DNA of 64,000 bases, taken from Pseudomonas bubulae (lineage in GTDB: Bacteria; Pseudomonadota; Gammaproteobacteria; Pseudomonadales; Pseudomonadaceae). Of this stretch, positions 18,004 through 27,225 are shown piece by piece. The translations under genes and the position numbers were made by a program. The DNA lies in the NCBI RefSeq assembly GCF_037023725.1, contig NZ_CP146077.1:444001-508000 (forward strand), read 5' to 3'. Position 1 is the first letter of the stretch. The number at the start of each line of letters is the position of its first letter. The notes beneath the pieces are model-generated. The model saw only the letters and a program-made list of their open reading frames with translations, ran no database searches and was not told where the DNA came from.

Positions 18004-19350
18004 ATGATTTTGGGCAGAACACTTGAAAACTGGTGCGCCAGCTTCCCGCTGATCCGCGAACTGGTCGCGTTGCAAGAAACCACCTGGTTCAACCCCGGGG
18101 TGGCACCGGTGGCGCAGGCGCTTGGCGATACAGGCCTGAGCAGTGCCGACGTGGCCGATGCCAGCGCACGCCTTGAGCGGTTTGCTGCCTACCTGCGGGT
18201 TGCCTTCCCTGAGACAGAGGACAGTGCTGGCATTATCGAGTCGGACATTCTGCCCCTGACGCATTTGCAGCCGTTGCTCGGCGAACGTTACGGGCAAAGC
18301 CTCAATGGCGCGCTGTGGCTCAAGCGCGACAGCCATCTGCCCATCTCCGGCTCGATCAAGGCCCGCGGCGGGATCTATGAAGTGCTCAAGCATGCCGAAG
18401 ACCTGGCCCTGGCCGGTGGCCTGATTAAGCTCGACGACGACTACGCGCTGCTGCACAGCGACAAGGCCCGGGCCTTTTTTGGCCAGTACAAAATCGCCGT
18501 CGGCTCCACCGGCAATCTCGGCATGTCGATCGGCATCATGGGTGCTGCGCTGGGCTTTCAAGTGACCGTGCATATGTCAGCCGATGCCCGGCAATGGAAG
18601 AAAGACAAGCTGCGCTCCCATGGCGTGACGGTGGTGGAGTACGAAAGCGATTACAGCGTGGCCGTGGCCCAGGGTCGCCAGCAGGCTGAGTCCGACTCGA
18701 GTTGCCATTTTGTCGACGATGAAAACTCGGTCAATCTGTTCCTCGGCTACGCAGTGGCCGGCGAGCGTTTGAAACAGCAGTTTGCGGCGGCGCAAATCAC
18801 CGTGGATGCCCAGCATCCCCTGTTTGTGTACCTGCCCTGCGGTGTGGGGGGCGCTCCCGGCGGCGTGGCTTTCGGCCTCAAGCTGGCCTTTGGTGATGCA
18901 GTGCATTGCATCTTCGCCGAACCGACCCACTCGCCCTGCATGCTGCTGGGTGTGTACACCGGGATGCACGACGAAGTCAGCGTGCAGGATTTCGGCATCG
19001 ATAACGTCACCGCCGCAGACGGCCTCGCCGTGGGCCGCGCTTCCGGCTTTGTCGGCAAGGCCATGCAGCGCATGCTCGACGGCTTCTACACCGTCAGCGA
19101 CGAGGAAATGTACAGCCTGCTGGCCCTGATGGAACGCAGTGAAGGCTTGCGCCTTGAGCCTTCCGCACTGGCAGGTGTGCCAGGTATTGCCCGGGTACTG
19201 GGCGAGCAGCAAGGCTATCTGGCCCGCGCTGGCCTGAGCCCGCAGGCCATGGCCAACGCCACCCATCTGGTGTGGGCAACGGGAGGAAATATGGTGCCTG
19301 CGGCCGAGATGGACGCCTATCTGGCCAAGGGTCGTGAGTTACTGGGCTGA
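18004..19350 (+). CDS. dsdA: D-serine ammonia-lyase (D-serine dehydratase)
   Basis: 448 residues, a PLP fold II enzyme that converts D-serine to pyruvate and ammonia. The PLP lysine is K119 in [13 protein letters not shown], and the phosphate-binding glycine loop is [12 protein letters not shown]. Other family-specific stretches are [34 protein letters not shown] and [14 protein letters not shown]. Length fits DsdA (about 440). AAAGGA precedes the ATG. It detoxifies D-serine and makes it available as carbon and nitrogen source. Confidence 0.95.
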   Translation: MILGRTLENWCASFPLIRELVALQETTWFNPGVAPVAQALGDTGLSSADVADASARLERFAAYLRVAFPETEDSAGIIESDILPLTHLQPLLGERYGQSLNGALWLKRDSHLPISGSIKARGGIYEVLKHAEDLALAGGLIKLDDDYALLHSDKARAFFGQYKIAVGSTGNLGMSIGIMGAALGFQVTVHMSADARQWKKDKLRSHGVTVVEYESDYSVAVAQGRQQAESDSSCHFVDDENSVNLFLGYAVAGERLKQQFAAAQITVDAQHPLFVYLPCGVGGAPGGVAFGLKLAFGDAVHCIFAEPTHSPCMLLGVYTGMHDEVSVQDFGIDNVTAADGLAVGRASGFVGKAMQRMLDGFYTVSDEEMYSLLALMERSEGLRLEPSALAGVPGIARVLGEQQGYLARAGLSPQAMANATHLVWATGGNMVPAAEMDAYLAKGRELLG

Positions 19351-19433
19351 CTCAGGCGTAAAGCGGATGTGGCAAGATGGACTCATTGCCACATTCTGCA
19401 AGAAGTCGGCCTTTGGCTTGAGGGCAAACTACC

Positions 19434-20393
19434 GTGCTTAATCTTCCTCCCCGCATCAGCTCACGGCTCAACAGCAGCCAGTTCGCCAACCTTCATACCT
19501 TTCTGGTGGCCGCCCGACACCTGAGTTTTGCCCGCGCTGCGCAGGAACTTTGCCTGACCGCCAGCGCCGTAAGCCACCGCATCAGCCGGCTGGAAACGGC
19601 GTTGAATATGAAGCTGTTCCAGCGCCTTACCCGCCAGGTCAGCCTGACTGACGAAGGCGAGCGAATTTTCGAAATACTGCAAAGTGCGATGGGGGAATTG
19701 TCCGAAGCACTTGAACGCTCGTCACAGCCAGAAATTGCCGGAGCCATTGCGCTCTATGCCAGGCCATCGGTGGCCCAATGCTGGCTGGTGCCCCGGCTGG
19801 CCGACTTTATCGAGCGCTATCCGCTGGTCTCACTGGACCTGCGGGTGGGCAATGACAATGTCGACTTTCGCACACGCAAAATAGATCTGGCCTTGTACTA
19901 CGCCAACGGCGAATTCCCCGGCCTCACCAGCCAGCGGCTGATGCGCGAATGCATGGCGCCGGTGTGCAGCCCGGAATATGCGCAGCGTCACCGTCTGCAC
20001 GAAAACCCGCAAAACCTGAGCAACTGCACCACCCTGCACGACTCCCTGGCCTGGGACCATGCCGCCTATGATGCCGAGTGGAGCCTGTGGGCCGAACAAC
20101 ACAACCTGCTCGCGGCACTGCCCAAACGTACCCTGACCTTCGACCGTTCGGACCTGTGCGTCACGGCCGCTATGAGCCACGCGGGGATCGCCATCGGGCG
20201 CCAGCAACTGGTGCAAAAACGTGTTGATCGCGGCGAACTGGTGCTGCCTTTTGGCGGTTTCAGGCAGTACGGTCACTATGATTATTATCTGGTGCACCCA
20301 CCGCTCAATGTGGTGCCCAAGCGCTTGCAGGTGTTTATGAACTGGCTGCACATGTGCGCTCAGGAACAGACGATTGAGCAACGGCCAAACTGA
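19434..20393 (+). CDS. dsdC: LysR-family activator of D-serine genes
   Basis: 319 residues with an N-terminal winged helix-turn-helix (LHTFLVAARHLSFARAAQELCLTASAVSHRISRLE) and a LysR effector domain (about 100-305; LYARPSVAQCWLVPRLADF). Blocks such as GNDNVDFR, APVCSPEYAQRH, LHDSLAW, FDRSDLCVTAAM and GIAIGRQQLVQKR parallel E. coli DsdC as remembered. The start is GTG. Unlike E. coli, where dsdC diverges from dsdXA, here the regulator follows dsdA in the same direction. Its last 59 bases overlap the convergent sensor kinase gene. Confidence 0.88.
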   Translation: MLNLPPRISSRLNSSQFANLHTFLVAARHLSFARAAQELCLTASAVSHRISRLETALNMKLFQRLTRQVSLTDEGERIFEILQSAMGELSEALERSSQPEIAGAIALYARPSVAQCWLVPRLADFIERYPLVSLDLRVGNDNVDFRTRKIDLALYYANGEFPGLTSQRLMRECMAPVCSPEYAQRHRLHENPQNLSNCTTLHDSLAWDHAAYDAEWSLWAEQHNLLAALPKRTLTFDRSDLCVTAAMSHAGIAIGRQQLVQKRVDRGELVLPFGGFRQYGHYDYYLVHPPLNVVPKRLQVFMNWLHMCAQEQTIEQRPN

Positions 20394-21678
20394 CCCTGAT
20401 GGTGGTGTTTGGCGCCTGTACGAACGCTACATGACCACCTGCGTTTTGCACGATCTGACGCACAATCGCCAGCCCCAACCCGGTACCTTCGCTGCTTTGC
20501 CGGCCCTTGCGAAAGCGCAGGAACATGGCTTCGCGCTCCTCTGGCGCAATACCCTGCCCCTGGTCGCTGACCTCCAACTGCAAGTGCCCGGCCACCTTGC
20601 GCAGGGTCACCTGAACAGTGCCCATGCCGTGGACCAGCGCGTTTTCCAGCAGGTTGCCCAAAGCTTCACGCAACTGATCGGGATTGCCCCGGCATTCGCA
20701 ACCTGCGGTGATATCCACCTCGATTACCCGACCACTGGCCTCAAAGAGCGGTAACAGCGCGGCACAGACTTCGCGAGTGAGACGCGAGAGATGGGTGCGC
20801 TGCTGCCCGTTATGGCCTTGGGCGGCCTCGCCTTCCTGACGCGCCAGTTCCAGTAGCTGAGTCACCAAACGGCGCATCTGGCGCATTTCCATGTCCAGCG
20901 CAGGCCACTCGACCTGCCCTGTGCGCCGGGCTGCTTGCAAGCGCAAATCCAGCACGGTCAACGGCGTGCGCAGTTCATGGGCTGCGTCGGCCACGAAACG
21001 CCGTTCGGCAGTGTAGGCCGCAGCCAAACGATCAAGCGCCGTATTGGCCGCAGCCGCCAGGGGCTGGATTTCACTCGGCAGGTTGTCCAGCGGGATACGT
21101 TGTTCTGGGTTTGCCGGCCCGATACTGCGCGCCAACTTGGCCGCCACCCGCACCGGACGCAAGGTCCAGTGCAGCAATAAAAGGATCAGGCCCAATGACA
21201 GCAAACCGATGGGTACCATCATCACCAGACTCTGGCGCAAGCGGGCCGCCAGCAGGTTGCCAATCACTTCGCGCTCAAGATTATCCTGCTTGGCCACCAT
21301 CAATATGGCACCGTCGGGCAACTCCACGGGCACGCTGACCACCCGCCCGCTGAAAGCGCTCCAGCGCATCCAGCCCGGGTCCGCACCTGGCTGCTTGAGC
21401 CGACGGGGATGTTTGAGGTTTTCGGACTTCCACAACAATCGACCATCGGCCGAGTACAACGAATAAGACAGTTCGCCACCGGCATACTGGCGCGGCAGGC
21501 TGGCAGGGTCGCTGTCCACCCGAAAACCATCGGCAATCACCTGCGCTTCAATGGTCATCACCCCGCGGCGCAGTTCGTCGCGGGTGCCGTACAGGTAAAT
21601 CGCCAGGTTGCCGAAACCCAGGGCAAAGACCAACAGCAACGCGGTCAACAGGCGCCAGCGCAGGCTGCGTTTAATCAT
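20335..21678 (-). CDS. Sensor histidine kinase (QseC/TctE/PirS-like)
   Basis: 447 residues. Membrane segments at about 8-28 and 146-168 enclose a small periplasmic sensor; HAMP follows (LRPVRVAAKLARSI), then HisKA with the H box DAAHELRTPLTVLDLR near 232, N box GNLLENALVHG, and G boxes SDQGQGI and GTGLGLAIVRQI. Its start overlaps the response regulator stop by four bases. The pair is divergent from a TonB receptor gene, as with the PirRS and PfeSR systems of P. aeruginosa, which suggests control of the receptor; the signal is unknown. Confidence 0.85.
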   Translation of the reverse strand: MIKRSLRWRLLTALLLVFALGFGNLAIYLYGTRDELRRGVMTIEAQVIADGFRVDSDPASLPRQYAGGELSYSLYSADGRLLWKSENLKHPRRLKQPGADPGWMRWSAFSGRVVSVPVELPDGAILMVAKQDNLEREVIGNLLAARLRQSLVMMVPIGLLSLGLILLLLHWTLRPVRVAAKLARSIGPANPEQRIPLDNLPSEIQPLAAAANTALDRLAAAYTAERRFVADAAHELRTPLTVLDLRLQAARRTGQVEWPALDMEMRQMRRLVTQLLELARQEGEAAQGHNGQQRTHLSRLTREVCAALLPLFEASGRVIEVDITAGCECRGNPDQLREALGNLLENALVHGMGTVQVTLRKVAGHLQLEVSDQGQGIAPEEREAMFLRFRKGRQSSEGTGLGLAIVRQIVQNAGGHVAFVQAPNTTIRVSLAVAQSSVPERTCAASS

Positions 21679-22367
21679 GCCCGGTTATCGACGCTGAGCA
21701 GGCGATAACCCAAGCCGCGAACCGTTTCGATGCGGCTATGGGCGCCCGCCTCACTGAGCTTGCGGCGCAACCGCGAGACCAGCGCTTCGATGGCGTTGAG
21801 GGTCACCGGCTCATTGAAAGCATAAAGCCTCTCTTCGAGTTGCTCCTTGATCACGATACGCGGTGCAATGCGCAGCATTTCTTCCAGCAACATGGCTTCG
21901 CGCCGGGCCAGCACCGTTATCCGGGTGTTGCCATCAACGCTCAAGTGCCGGGTTTCAGGTTCGAATGCCAGGTTGTTGCAACGCAACAGGGTACTCACAC
22001 GACTGCCGGGGCGACGCAAGACTGCGCGCAATCGCGCCTCCAGTTCCTGCATGTCGAAGGGTTTGAGAATGTAGTCGTCCGCGCCTGCATTCAACCCGTT
22101 GACCCGGCTTTGCAGGGCATCCCGCGCAGTCAGGATGATGCACGGCAAATCGGCATTGGCGCTGTGCTGACGCATGGCCAGCAGTGACATGCCGTCCATG
22201 TCCGGCAAGCCAAGATCCAGGATCATCGCGTCATAGCTGCCGACTTCCAGCAAAGCCTGGGCCGTGCGCCCATCTTCGGCGCCATCCACGGCAAATCCGG
22301 CCTGCACCAGATGCTCGATCAGCAAACCGCGCAGTGTCCGGTGATCCTCAACAACCAGCACTTTCAT
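21675..22367 (-). CDS. OmpR-family response regulator (QseB/TctD/PirR-like)
   Basis: 230 residues. Receiver domain with E7-D8, phospho-acceptor D51 (MILDLGLPDMDG), TARD and KPFDMQELEARL; winged-helix effector at about 130-225 with the VTLNAIEALVSRLRRKL recognition region and RGLGYRLL turn. First gene of a leftward two-gene operon with the kinase. The 177-base gap to the divergent receptor contains a Fur-like site close to the receptor start. Its targets probably include the receptor-PepSY operon. Confidence 0.87.
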   Translation of the reverse strand: MKVLVVEDHRTLRGLLIEHLVQAGFAVDGAEDGRTAQALLEVGSYDAMILDLGLPDMDGMSLLAMRQHSANADLPCIILTARDALQSRVNGLNAGADDYILKPFDMQELEARLRAVLRRPGSRVSTLLRCNNLAFEPETRHLSVDGNTRITVLARREAMLLEEMLRIAPRIVIKEQLEERLYAFNEPVTLNAIEALVSRLRRKLSEAGAHSRIETVRGLGYRLLSVDNRA

Positions 22368-22495
22368 TTACTTCAATCCACAAAAAGGTCAGCCACGACG
22401 ATAAAAAACGGCGCAGGAGGAAATCAACAGGGGTTCGTCAGGTTCCGGTCAGGTTGAGCTGGCAACATTCGCAAACAAGAAACGCAACTGAGACA

Positions 22496-22514
22496 GCTTA
22501 TTATTTTCATTTGC
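22496..22514. promoter_or_regulatory. Fur-like site upstream of the second TonB receptor gene
   Basis: The 19-mer gcttattattttcatttgc, read on the other strand, matches the Fur consensus at about 13 of 19 positions. It ends 30 bases before the receptor start codon, so it would overlap the promoter or early leader. Confidence 0.55.
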
Positions 22515-22544
22515 GCAATAGCAAGAATCCCAGGAACGCTGTTT

Positions 22545-24647
22545 ATGAACTGCCACCGCCGCAGCACCGTTGCCCCCTCTCCTTTTGCCCGCAAGCCTCT
22601 GGCTATTTTTACCGCACTGGTCAGCCTTGGCCTGCCCCTGACGGCAGTTTGCGCCGATGAAGAAGAACAACCTTCCGGGGCAACGGCCAATGCCGCGCCA
22701 CTGGAGGTCGGCTCAACGGTGGTTACGGCTTCGGGCTTCAGCCAGGACGTGCGCGATGCCCCCGCCAGTATCTCGGTCATCACCCGCGAAGAGCTGGAAA
22801 ACAAGCAGTTCCGCTCGCTCGCCGATGCGGTACGCAATGTTGAAGGCGTGAGCATCATCGGCGGTGACAAGGGCGAGATTTCCATTCGCGGCATGGAGTC
22901 CAGCCACGTCCTGATCCTGATTGACGGTCGTCGCCAGAACACCAGCCAGGTCACGCTCAAGGGCGGCACCTCCGAAGGCCTGGGCATGAACTGGATACCG
23001 CCCGTCGAAGCGATTGATCGTATTGAGGTGGTGCGCGGCCCGATGTCCACGCTCTACGGCTCCGAAGCACTGGGCGGGGTGATCAACGTCATCACTCGCA
23101 AAGTGGCGCGGCAATGGTCAGGGTCGGTATCCGCGGACCACACCTTCCAGGACAGCTCCAAAGCAGGTGACAGCACGCAACTGGACGGGTACGTGTCCGG
23201 TCCGCTGGTCGAAGACCGTCTCGGCATTCAGCTCTGGGGCTACGACAAGCAACGCGACGAGGACAAAATCCTCAACGGCTTCTCCAAATCGACCCGCCAC
23301 AGCGGCACCGCACGCCTGTGGCTGACCCCTGATGAGCAACAGGAGTTCATGCTCGAAGCCGGCCGCACCGAGCAGGAGTTCTGGAACAACCCGGGCAAAA
23401 GCCTGGCGCCTACAGCCGCGAAAAACAACAACCAGTACACCCGCGATACTTATGTTTTGGCCCACACCGGCAACTGGGATTTCGGTACTACCGATATCAG
23501 CCTGTATCGCGAAGAAGCGACCCGCGCCAGCGATGTCCAGACCGGCAATCAGAGCGTCACGCCTGAAGTCACCAACTCGGTATTCGAAAGCAAAATCAGC
23601 CTGCCGTTTGACCGCAACGTCTTTGTTGCCGGCGCCCAGTGGAAAAAAGACGAGCTGGAGGCAGACGGTTATTACGCCAGCCCGCAGGGTGCTGGGATTG
23701 GCACTTCGATGACAGAAAAATCGCTGTTCGCCGAGAACGAATGGAGCATGACTGACAGCTTCAGCCTGACCACCGGTATTCGCATGGACGACAACGAGTT
23801 CTTCGGTCGCCATTGGACACCACGCTTTTACGGCGTATGGCGCCTCAATCCGGACTGGACGCTAAAAGGCGGCGTGGCCAAGGGCTTCAAGTCGCCGACC
23901 ATCACCCAGACCAACCCCAATATCGGCCTGCCGCAACGCGGTGGTGCTTACACCTGGGGCAACCCGGATTTGAAACCGGAAGAAAGCGAAAACCGCGAAA
24001 TCGGCCTTTACTACGACGCCGGTGGAAAATTCAGCGGTAATGTCACGCTGTTCGACACCGACTACGAAAACAAGATCGCCAACACCGGCACCCGCCAGCT
24101 GTACTACCCGGACGGCAGCCCGGTACCCGCAGACCCGATCACCGGGCGCATCTACAGCACCTATTTCAATATCACCGGTGCCACGGTGCGCGGCATCGAG
24201 ACCGCTGCCCGTTATCGCTTCAACGACCGGGTGCAGCTCAAGGGCGAGTACACCTACCTGCACTCCAAAGTGTCGAGCGGCGAGGCAACCATTCTAGGCT
24301 TTGGCTACCCACTGGCCGAGGGCCAGCCTCTGGTAGCCACGCCCAAGCACTCTGGCAGCGCGACGCTGGACTGGCAAATCATCGACTCGGTTTCCAGCTT
24401 CGCCACCGTCAGCTATCGCGGTGAAGAAACCAGCATTGCCTGGGGTCAGGGCGGCGCCGTGTCACAAAGCGAGCAAGCCATCACTACCGTGGATGTGGGC
24501 GCCACCTGGCAAGCTACCCAGGATCTTTCCTTGAGCCTGGTCGGCTATAACCTGACCAATCAGGTCAGGGAGCAGGATGTGGACTCCGATTATTCCTATG
24601 CCGAAGACGGCCGACGCTTTTGGGTCAAAGCCAACTATACGTTCTGA
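22545..24647 (+). CDS. TonB-dependent receptor (CirA/FepA-like)
   Basis: 700 residues, outer membrane. A signal peptide (ALVSLGLPLTAVCA) is followed by a TonB box region (EVGSTVVTASG), a plug at about 60-190 (DAPASISVITREELEN, VSIIGGDKGEISIRGM, DRIEVVRGPMSTLYGSEALGGVINVITRK) and a barrel ending in YTF. There is no STN domain. The MSTLYGSEALGGVINVITRK form belongs to the CirA/FepA catecholate class. AGGAA precedes the ATG. It heads an operon with three membrane-protein genes and diverges from a two-component system. The ligand is probably a catecholate siderophore or breakdown product. Confidence 0.9.
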   Translation: MNCHRRSTVAPSPFARKPLAIFTALVSLGLPLTAVCADEEEQPSGATANAAPLEVGSTVVTASGFSQDVRDAPASISVITREELENKQFRSLADAVRNVEGVSIIGGDKGEISIRGMESSHVLILIDGRRQNTSQVTLKGGTSEGLGMNWIPPVEAIDRIEVVRGPMSTLYGSEALGGVINVITRKVARQWSGSVSADHTFQDSSKAGDSTQLDGYVSGPLVEDRLGIQLWGYDKQRDEDKILNGFSKSTRHSGTARLWLTPDEQQEFMLEAGRTEQEFWNNPGKSLAPTAAKNNNQYTRDTYVLAHTGNWDFGTTDISLYREEATRASDVQTGNQSVTPEVTNSVFESKISLPFDRNVFVAGAQWKKDELEADGYYASPQGAGIGTSMTEKSLFAENEWSMTDSFSLTTGIRMDDNEFFGRHWTPRFYGVWRLNPDWTLKGGVAKGFKSPTITQTNPNIGLPQRGGAYTWGNPDLKPEESENREIGLYYDAGGKFSGNVTLFDTDYENKIANTGTRQLYYPDGSPVPADPITGRIYSTYFNITGATVRGIETAARYRFNDRVQLKGEYTYLHSKVSSGEATILGFGYPLAEGQPLVATPKHSGSATLDWQIIDSVSSFATVSYRGEETSIAWGQGGAVSQSEQAITTVDVGATWQATQDLSLSLVGYNLTNQVREQDVDSDYSYAEDGRRFWVKANYTF

Positions 24648-24680
24648 CCCTGAACCGGGCTGCGCGCCCAAGGTATTCAT

Positions 24681-24983
24681 ATGAGCGATGCCCTTAATCC
24701 TGCGCCGCAGACGGCCTACCGTCTGGCCATTGCCGCACGCACCGTACTGGCCATTTTTGGCAGTTACCTGTTTGCCGCCTTGGCGGCGGCGAGCCTCAGT
24801 CTGTTGCTGCCCGGGCCTCGGGCGCAGGCAGTGCTGAGCGCCACCATGCTGGCCTTTGCGCTGTATTGCGCGATGGCAATCTGGGCATTTAGCGCCGCAT
24901 CTGCAATCCGGGCCTGGCTTGTTGCCCTGGCTTGCTGCGTGCCGCCGGCCCTCCACCTGCTGCTGCGGGAAGTCATGCCATGA
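24681..24983 (+). CDS. DUF3649-type small membrane protein
   Basis: 100 residues with three hydrophobic segments (about 20-42, 47-67, 75-93). Position directly before a PepSY-TM protein and a DUF3325-type protein, behind a TonB receptor, is the setting in which the DUF3649 family is found. It overlaps the next gene by four bases. No catalytic motif is visible; a helper of the PepSY protein is the likeliest role. Confidence 0.72.
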   Translation: MSDALNPAPQTAYRLAIAARTVLAIFGSYLFAALAAASLSLLLPGPRAQAVLSATMLAFALYCAMAIWAFSAASAIRAWLVALACCVPPALHLLLREVMP

Positions 24984-26590
24984 AGGCCCTCGGTTTTCGT
25001 CAGGCCAACGCCTGGCTGCACACATGGGTCGGGCTGTTACTCGGCTGGTTGCTGTATGCCGTGTTCCTGACCGGTACCCTGAGTTTTTTTCAGGAAGAAA
25101 TCACGTTCTGGATGAAACCTGAACTGCACGCCTCTGTGCCCGACAACCAGACCGCGCAGCGACTTGCGCAAGCCATGCAAAGCCTGGCGCCCAACGCTGC
25201 ACAATGGACCCTCACCCTGCCCGGCGAACGCAATGCCGGGGCGCAGGCACAGTGGTTCGACATCGGCCAGCCGGTCGTCAAAAGGGGCGGCCAAAGCGTG
25301 GCCCTGGATGCGGGCACGGCCGAACCGGTGACCCCGCGGGAAACCCGTGGCGGCGGTTTTCTTTATCGCTTTCACTTTGAGCTGTACGGCATGCCGCGAA
25401 TGCTGGCGCGCTGGATCGTCGGTATTGCGACCATGGTGATGCTGGTGGCGATTGTCAGCGGGGTGATCACCCACAAAAAAATCTTTAAGGAGTTCTTCAC
25501 TTTTCGCCCACGCAAGGGACAACGCTCATGGCTGGACGCGCACAATGCCACTGCAGTGCTGGCCCTGCCGTTTCACTTGATGATCACCTACAGCGGTTTG
25601 TTGCTGCTGATGTTTATGTTGATGCCCTGGGGCGTTGAAAGCGCCTATCGCGGTGATACCCAAAAGTTCTTCAACGAAAGCGGCGGACGCGGTGCCCGTA
25701 CTGCGCCAGCAATGGGTGCAGGCGATCAGCCATTGGGCGAGCAGGTGCCACTGACGGACGTTGCCCCCCTGCTGGCCCAGGCCGAGCAGCGCTGGCCCCG
25801 AGGAGTCAGCAGCATCAGCGTGACCCGGCCCGGCACATCGGATGCCGTCATCGAGCTGCGTGAACGCGGTGGCGACAGCCTGATCGACCGGGGCAACAGC
25901 GAACGGCTGCGTTTTGACGGTGTGAGTGGTGCTTTGTTGAACAGCCCACCCGCCCCTGCGATCAGCACGCCCAACGCGATCTATAACGTGTTTTCCAGCC
26001 TGCACCTGATCCGCTTTGCCGGTGCTCCGCTGCGCTGGTTTTTCTTTATCAGCGGGGTCGTGGGTACGGCAATGATTGCCACCGGGCTGGTGCTATGGGT
26101 GGTCATACGCCTGCCGGAACGGCAGAAACTGGGGCGCACACCCATCGGCCATCGTCTGGTCGAGGTGCTCAATGTCGGCACTGTTGCGGGTCTGCCGCTG
26201 GCCATTGCCGCCTATTTTTGGGCTAATCGGTTATTACCCGTGGGCATGACCCAGCGCAGCGCCTGGGAAATTCGCAGCTTCTTTATCATCTGGTTGCTGT
26301 GCCTGGTTCATCCACTGCTGCGCAGCCACAAACGAGCCTGGCTTGAACAGCTCTGGGTAGCTGCAGGGTTATTTGCAGCCTTGCCGCTGTTCAGTTTCGG
26401 TCTTGCACACAGCCATCTGCTGGCCAGCCTTGCACAGGGCCAATGGTTGCTGGCGGGCATGGACCTGACCTTGCTCGCCAGTGCAGCGCTGCTTGGCTAC
26501 GCGGCCTGGAAACTCAACCGCCATCAACCGCTGCAACGGCCACAGCGCCAACCGCGTACGGTCAACACCCGACAAGAGAGCGCAGCATGA
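24980..26590 (+). CDS. PepSY-associated transmembrane protein (siderophore reductase-like)
   Basis: 536 residues. Membrane segments lie at about 14-36, 155-178, 195-220 and 345-370, with further ones in the last 150 residues. The PepSY_TM pattern is clear: RQANAWLHTWVGLLLGW, HFELYGMPRMLARWIVGI, KEFFTFRPRKGQRSWLDAHNA, LPFHLMITYSGL and FSSLHLIRFAGAPLRWFFFISGV. Conserved histidines in these segments suggest heme ligation. The family includes FpvG and FoxB, which take part in reductive iron release from siderophores in the periplasm or inner membrane. The start ATG at 24980 overlaps the previous stop as ATGA. The role here is by analogy. Confidence 0.85.
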   Translation: MKALGFRQANAWLHTWVGLLLGWLLYAVFLTGTLSFFQEEITFWMKPELHASVPDNQTAQRLAQAMQSLAPNAAQWTLTLPGERNAGAQAQWFDIGQPVVKRGGQSVALDAGTAEPVTPRETRGGGFLYRFHFELYGMPRMLARWIVGIATMVMLVAIVSGVITHKKIFKEFFTFRPRKGQRSWLDAHNATAVLALPFHLMITYSGLLLLMFMLMPWGVESAYRGDTQKFFNESGGRGARTAPAMGAGDQPLGEQVPLTDVAPLLAQAEQRWPRGVSSISVTRPGTSDAVIELRERGGDSLIDRGNSERLRFDGVSGALLNSPPAPAISTPNAIYNVFSSLHLIRFAGAPLRWFFFISGVVGTAMIATGLVLWVVIRLPERQKLGRTPIGHRLVEVLNVGTVAGLPLAIAAYFWANRLLPVGMTQRSAWEIRSFFIIWLLCLVHPLLRSHKRAWLEQLWVAAGLFAALPLFSFGLAHSHLLASLAQGQWLLAGMDLTLLASAALLGYAAWKLNRHQPLQRPQRQPRTVNTRQESAA

Positions 26591-26910
26591 TCTGGATATG
26601 CCTGGCGTTGAGTTTCAGTGGTTTCAGCGCACTCAGCCTGAGTACCGAGCGCCATCATGGGCAGGTGTTTGCAGACAAAGGCGGCCCGTTCAAGCGCCAG
26701 CTATTGCGCCTGCTGGGCTGGCTGCTGCTGGTTGGAGCGGTGATCCCCGGCGTTATCGAACTGGGCCCGTCAGTGGGTATCGCCTTGTGGGCGGCAGTGC
26801 TCAGCGTTGCGGCTGGCGGGCTGGTGATATTGCTGACATACCGGCCGCGCCTGATCGTGCCGCTGGCCGTTGCAGGGCCTTCAATGGCATTGGCGGTTTG
26901 GGTATTTTAG
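26587..26910 (+). CDS. DUF3325-type small membrane protein
   Basis: 107 residues with three to four hydrophobic segments and an early STERHHGQVF motif with paired histidines. The ATG overlaps the PepSY gene stop as ATGA. It completes the DUF3649 / PepSY-TM / DUF3325 cassette. No function is known; a subunit of a membrane reductase is a reasonable guess. Confidence 0.72.
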   Translation: MIWICLALSFSGFSALSLSTERHHGQVFADKGGPFKRQLLRLLGWLLLVGAVIPGVIELGPSVGIALWAAVLSVAAGGLVILLTYRPRLIVPLAVAGPSMALAVWVF

Positions 26911-26916
26911 AACGCG

Positions 26917-27225
26917 TTATTTGTGCGCGAAGTTTTCTATTTTTACCTGACCATCCGGGAAAGTCGCGATGATTTCCAGCTCGCCACCCATGGCTTGAAT
27001 GTAATTACGCAACGTACTGATATACATGTCAGTGCGCCGCTCCATTTTGGAAACTGCCGCCTGGTTGATATTCAGCGCTTTGGCCAGTGTCTCCTGGCTC
27101 AGCGCCTGAGCTTTGCGCAACTCGTGCAAAGGCATTTCCTGCAAATGCTGATGGTATAAAGCCTGGGTTTGCTCACGCGCCTCTGGGGACATGCGCGCTT
27201 CAAGTTCGGCAAATTTTTTAGCCAT
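26917..27225 (-). CDS. XRE-family antitoxin (HigA-like)
   Basis: 102 residues. The helix-turn-helix is at about 45-75 (LRKAQALSQETLAKALNINQAAVSKMERR), followed by TLRNYIQAMGGELEIIATFPDG, a common ending in HigA/RelB-like XRE antitoxins. AGGAAA precedes the ATG at 27225. It is the second gene of a leftward pair, overlapping the toxin gene by eight bases; toxin-first order fits HigBA. Confidence 0.85.
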   Translation of the reverse strand: MAKKFAELEARMSPEAREQTQALYHQHLQEMPLHELRKAQALSQETLAKALNINQAAVSKMERRTDMYISTLRNYIQAMGGELEIIATFPDGQVKIENFAHK

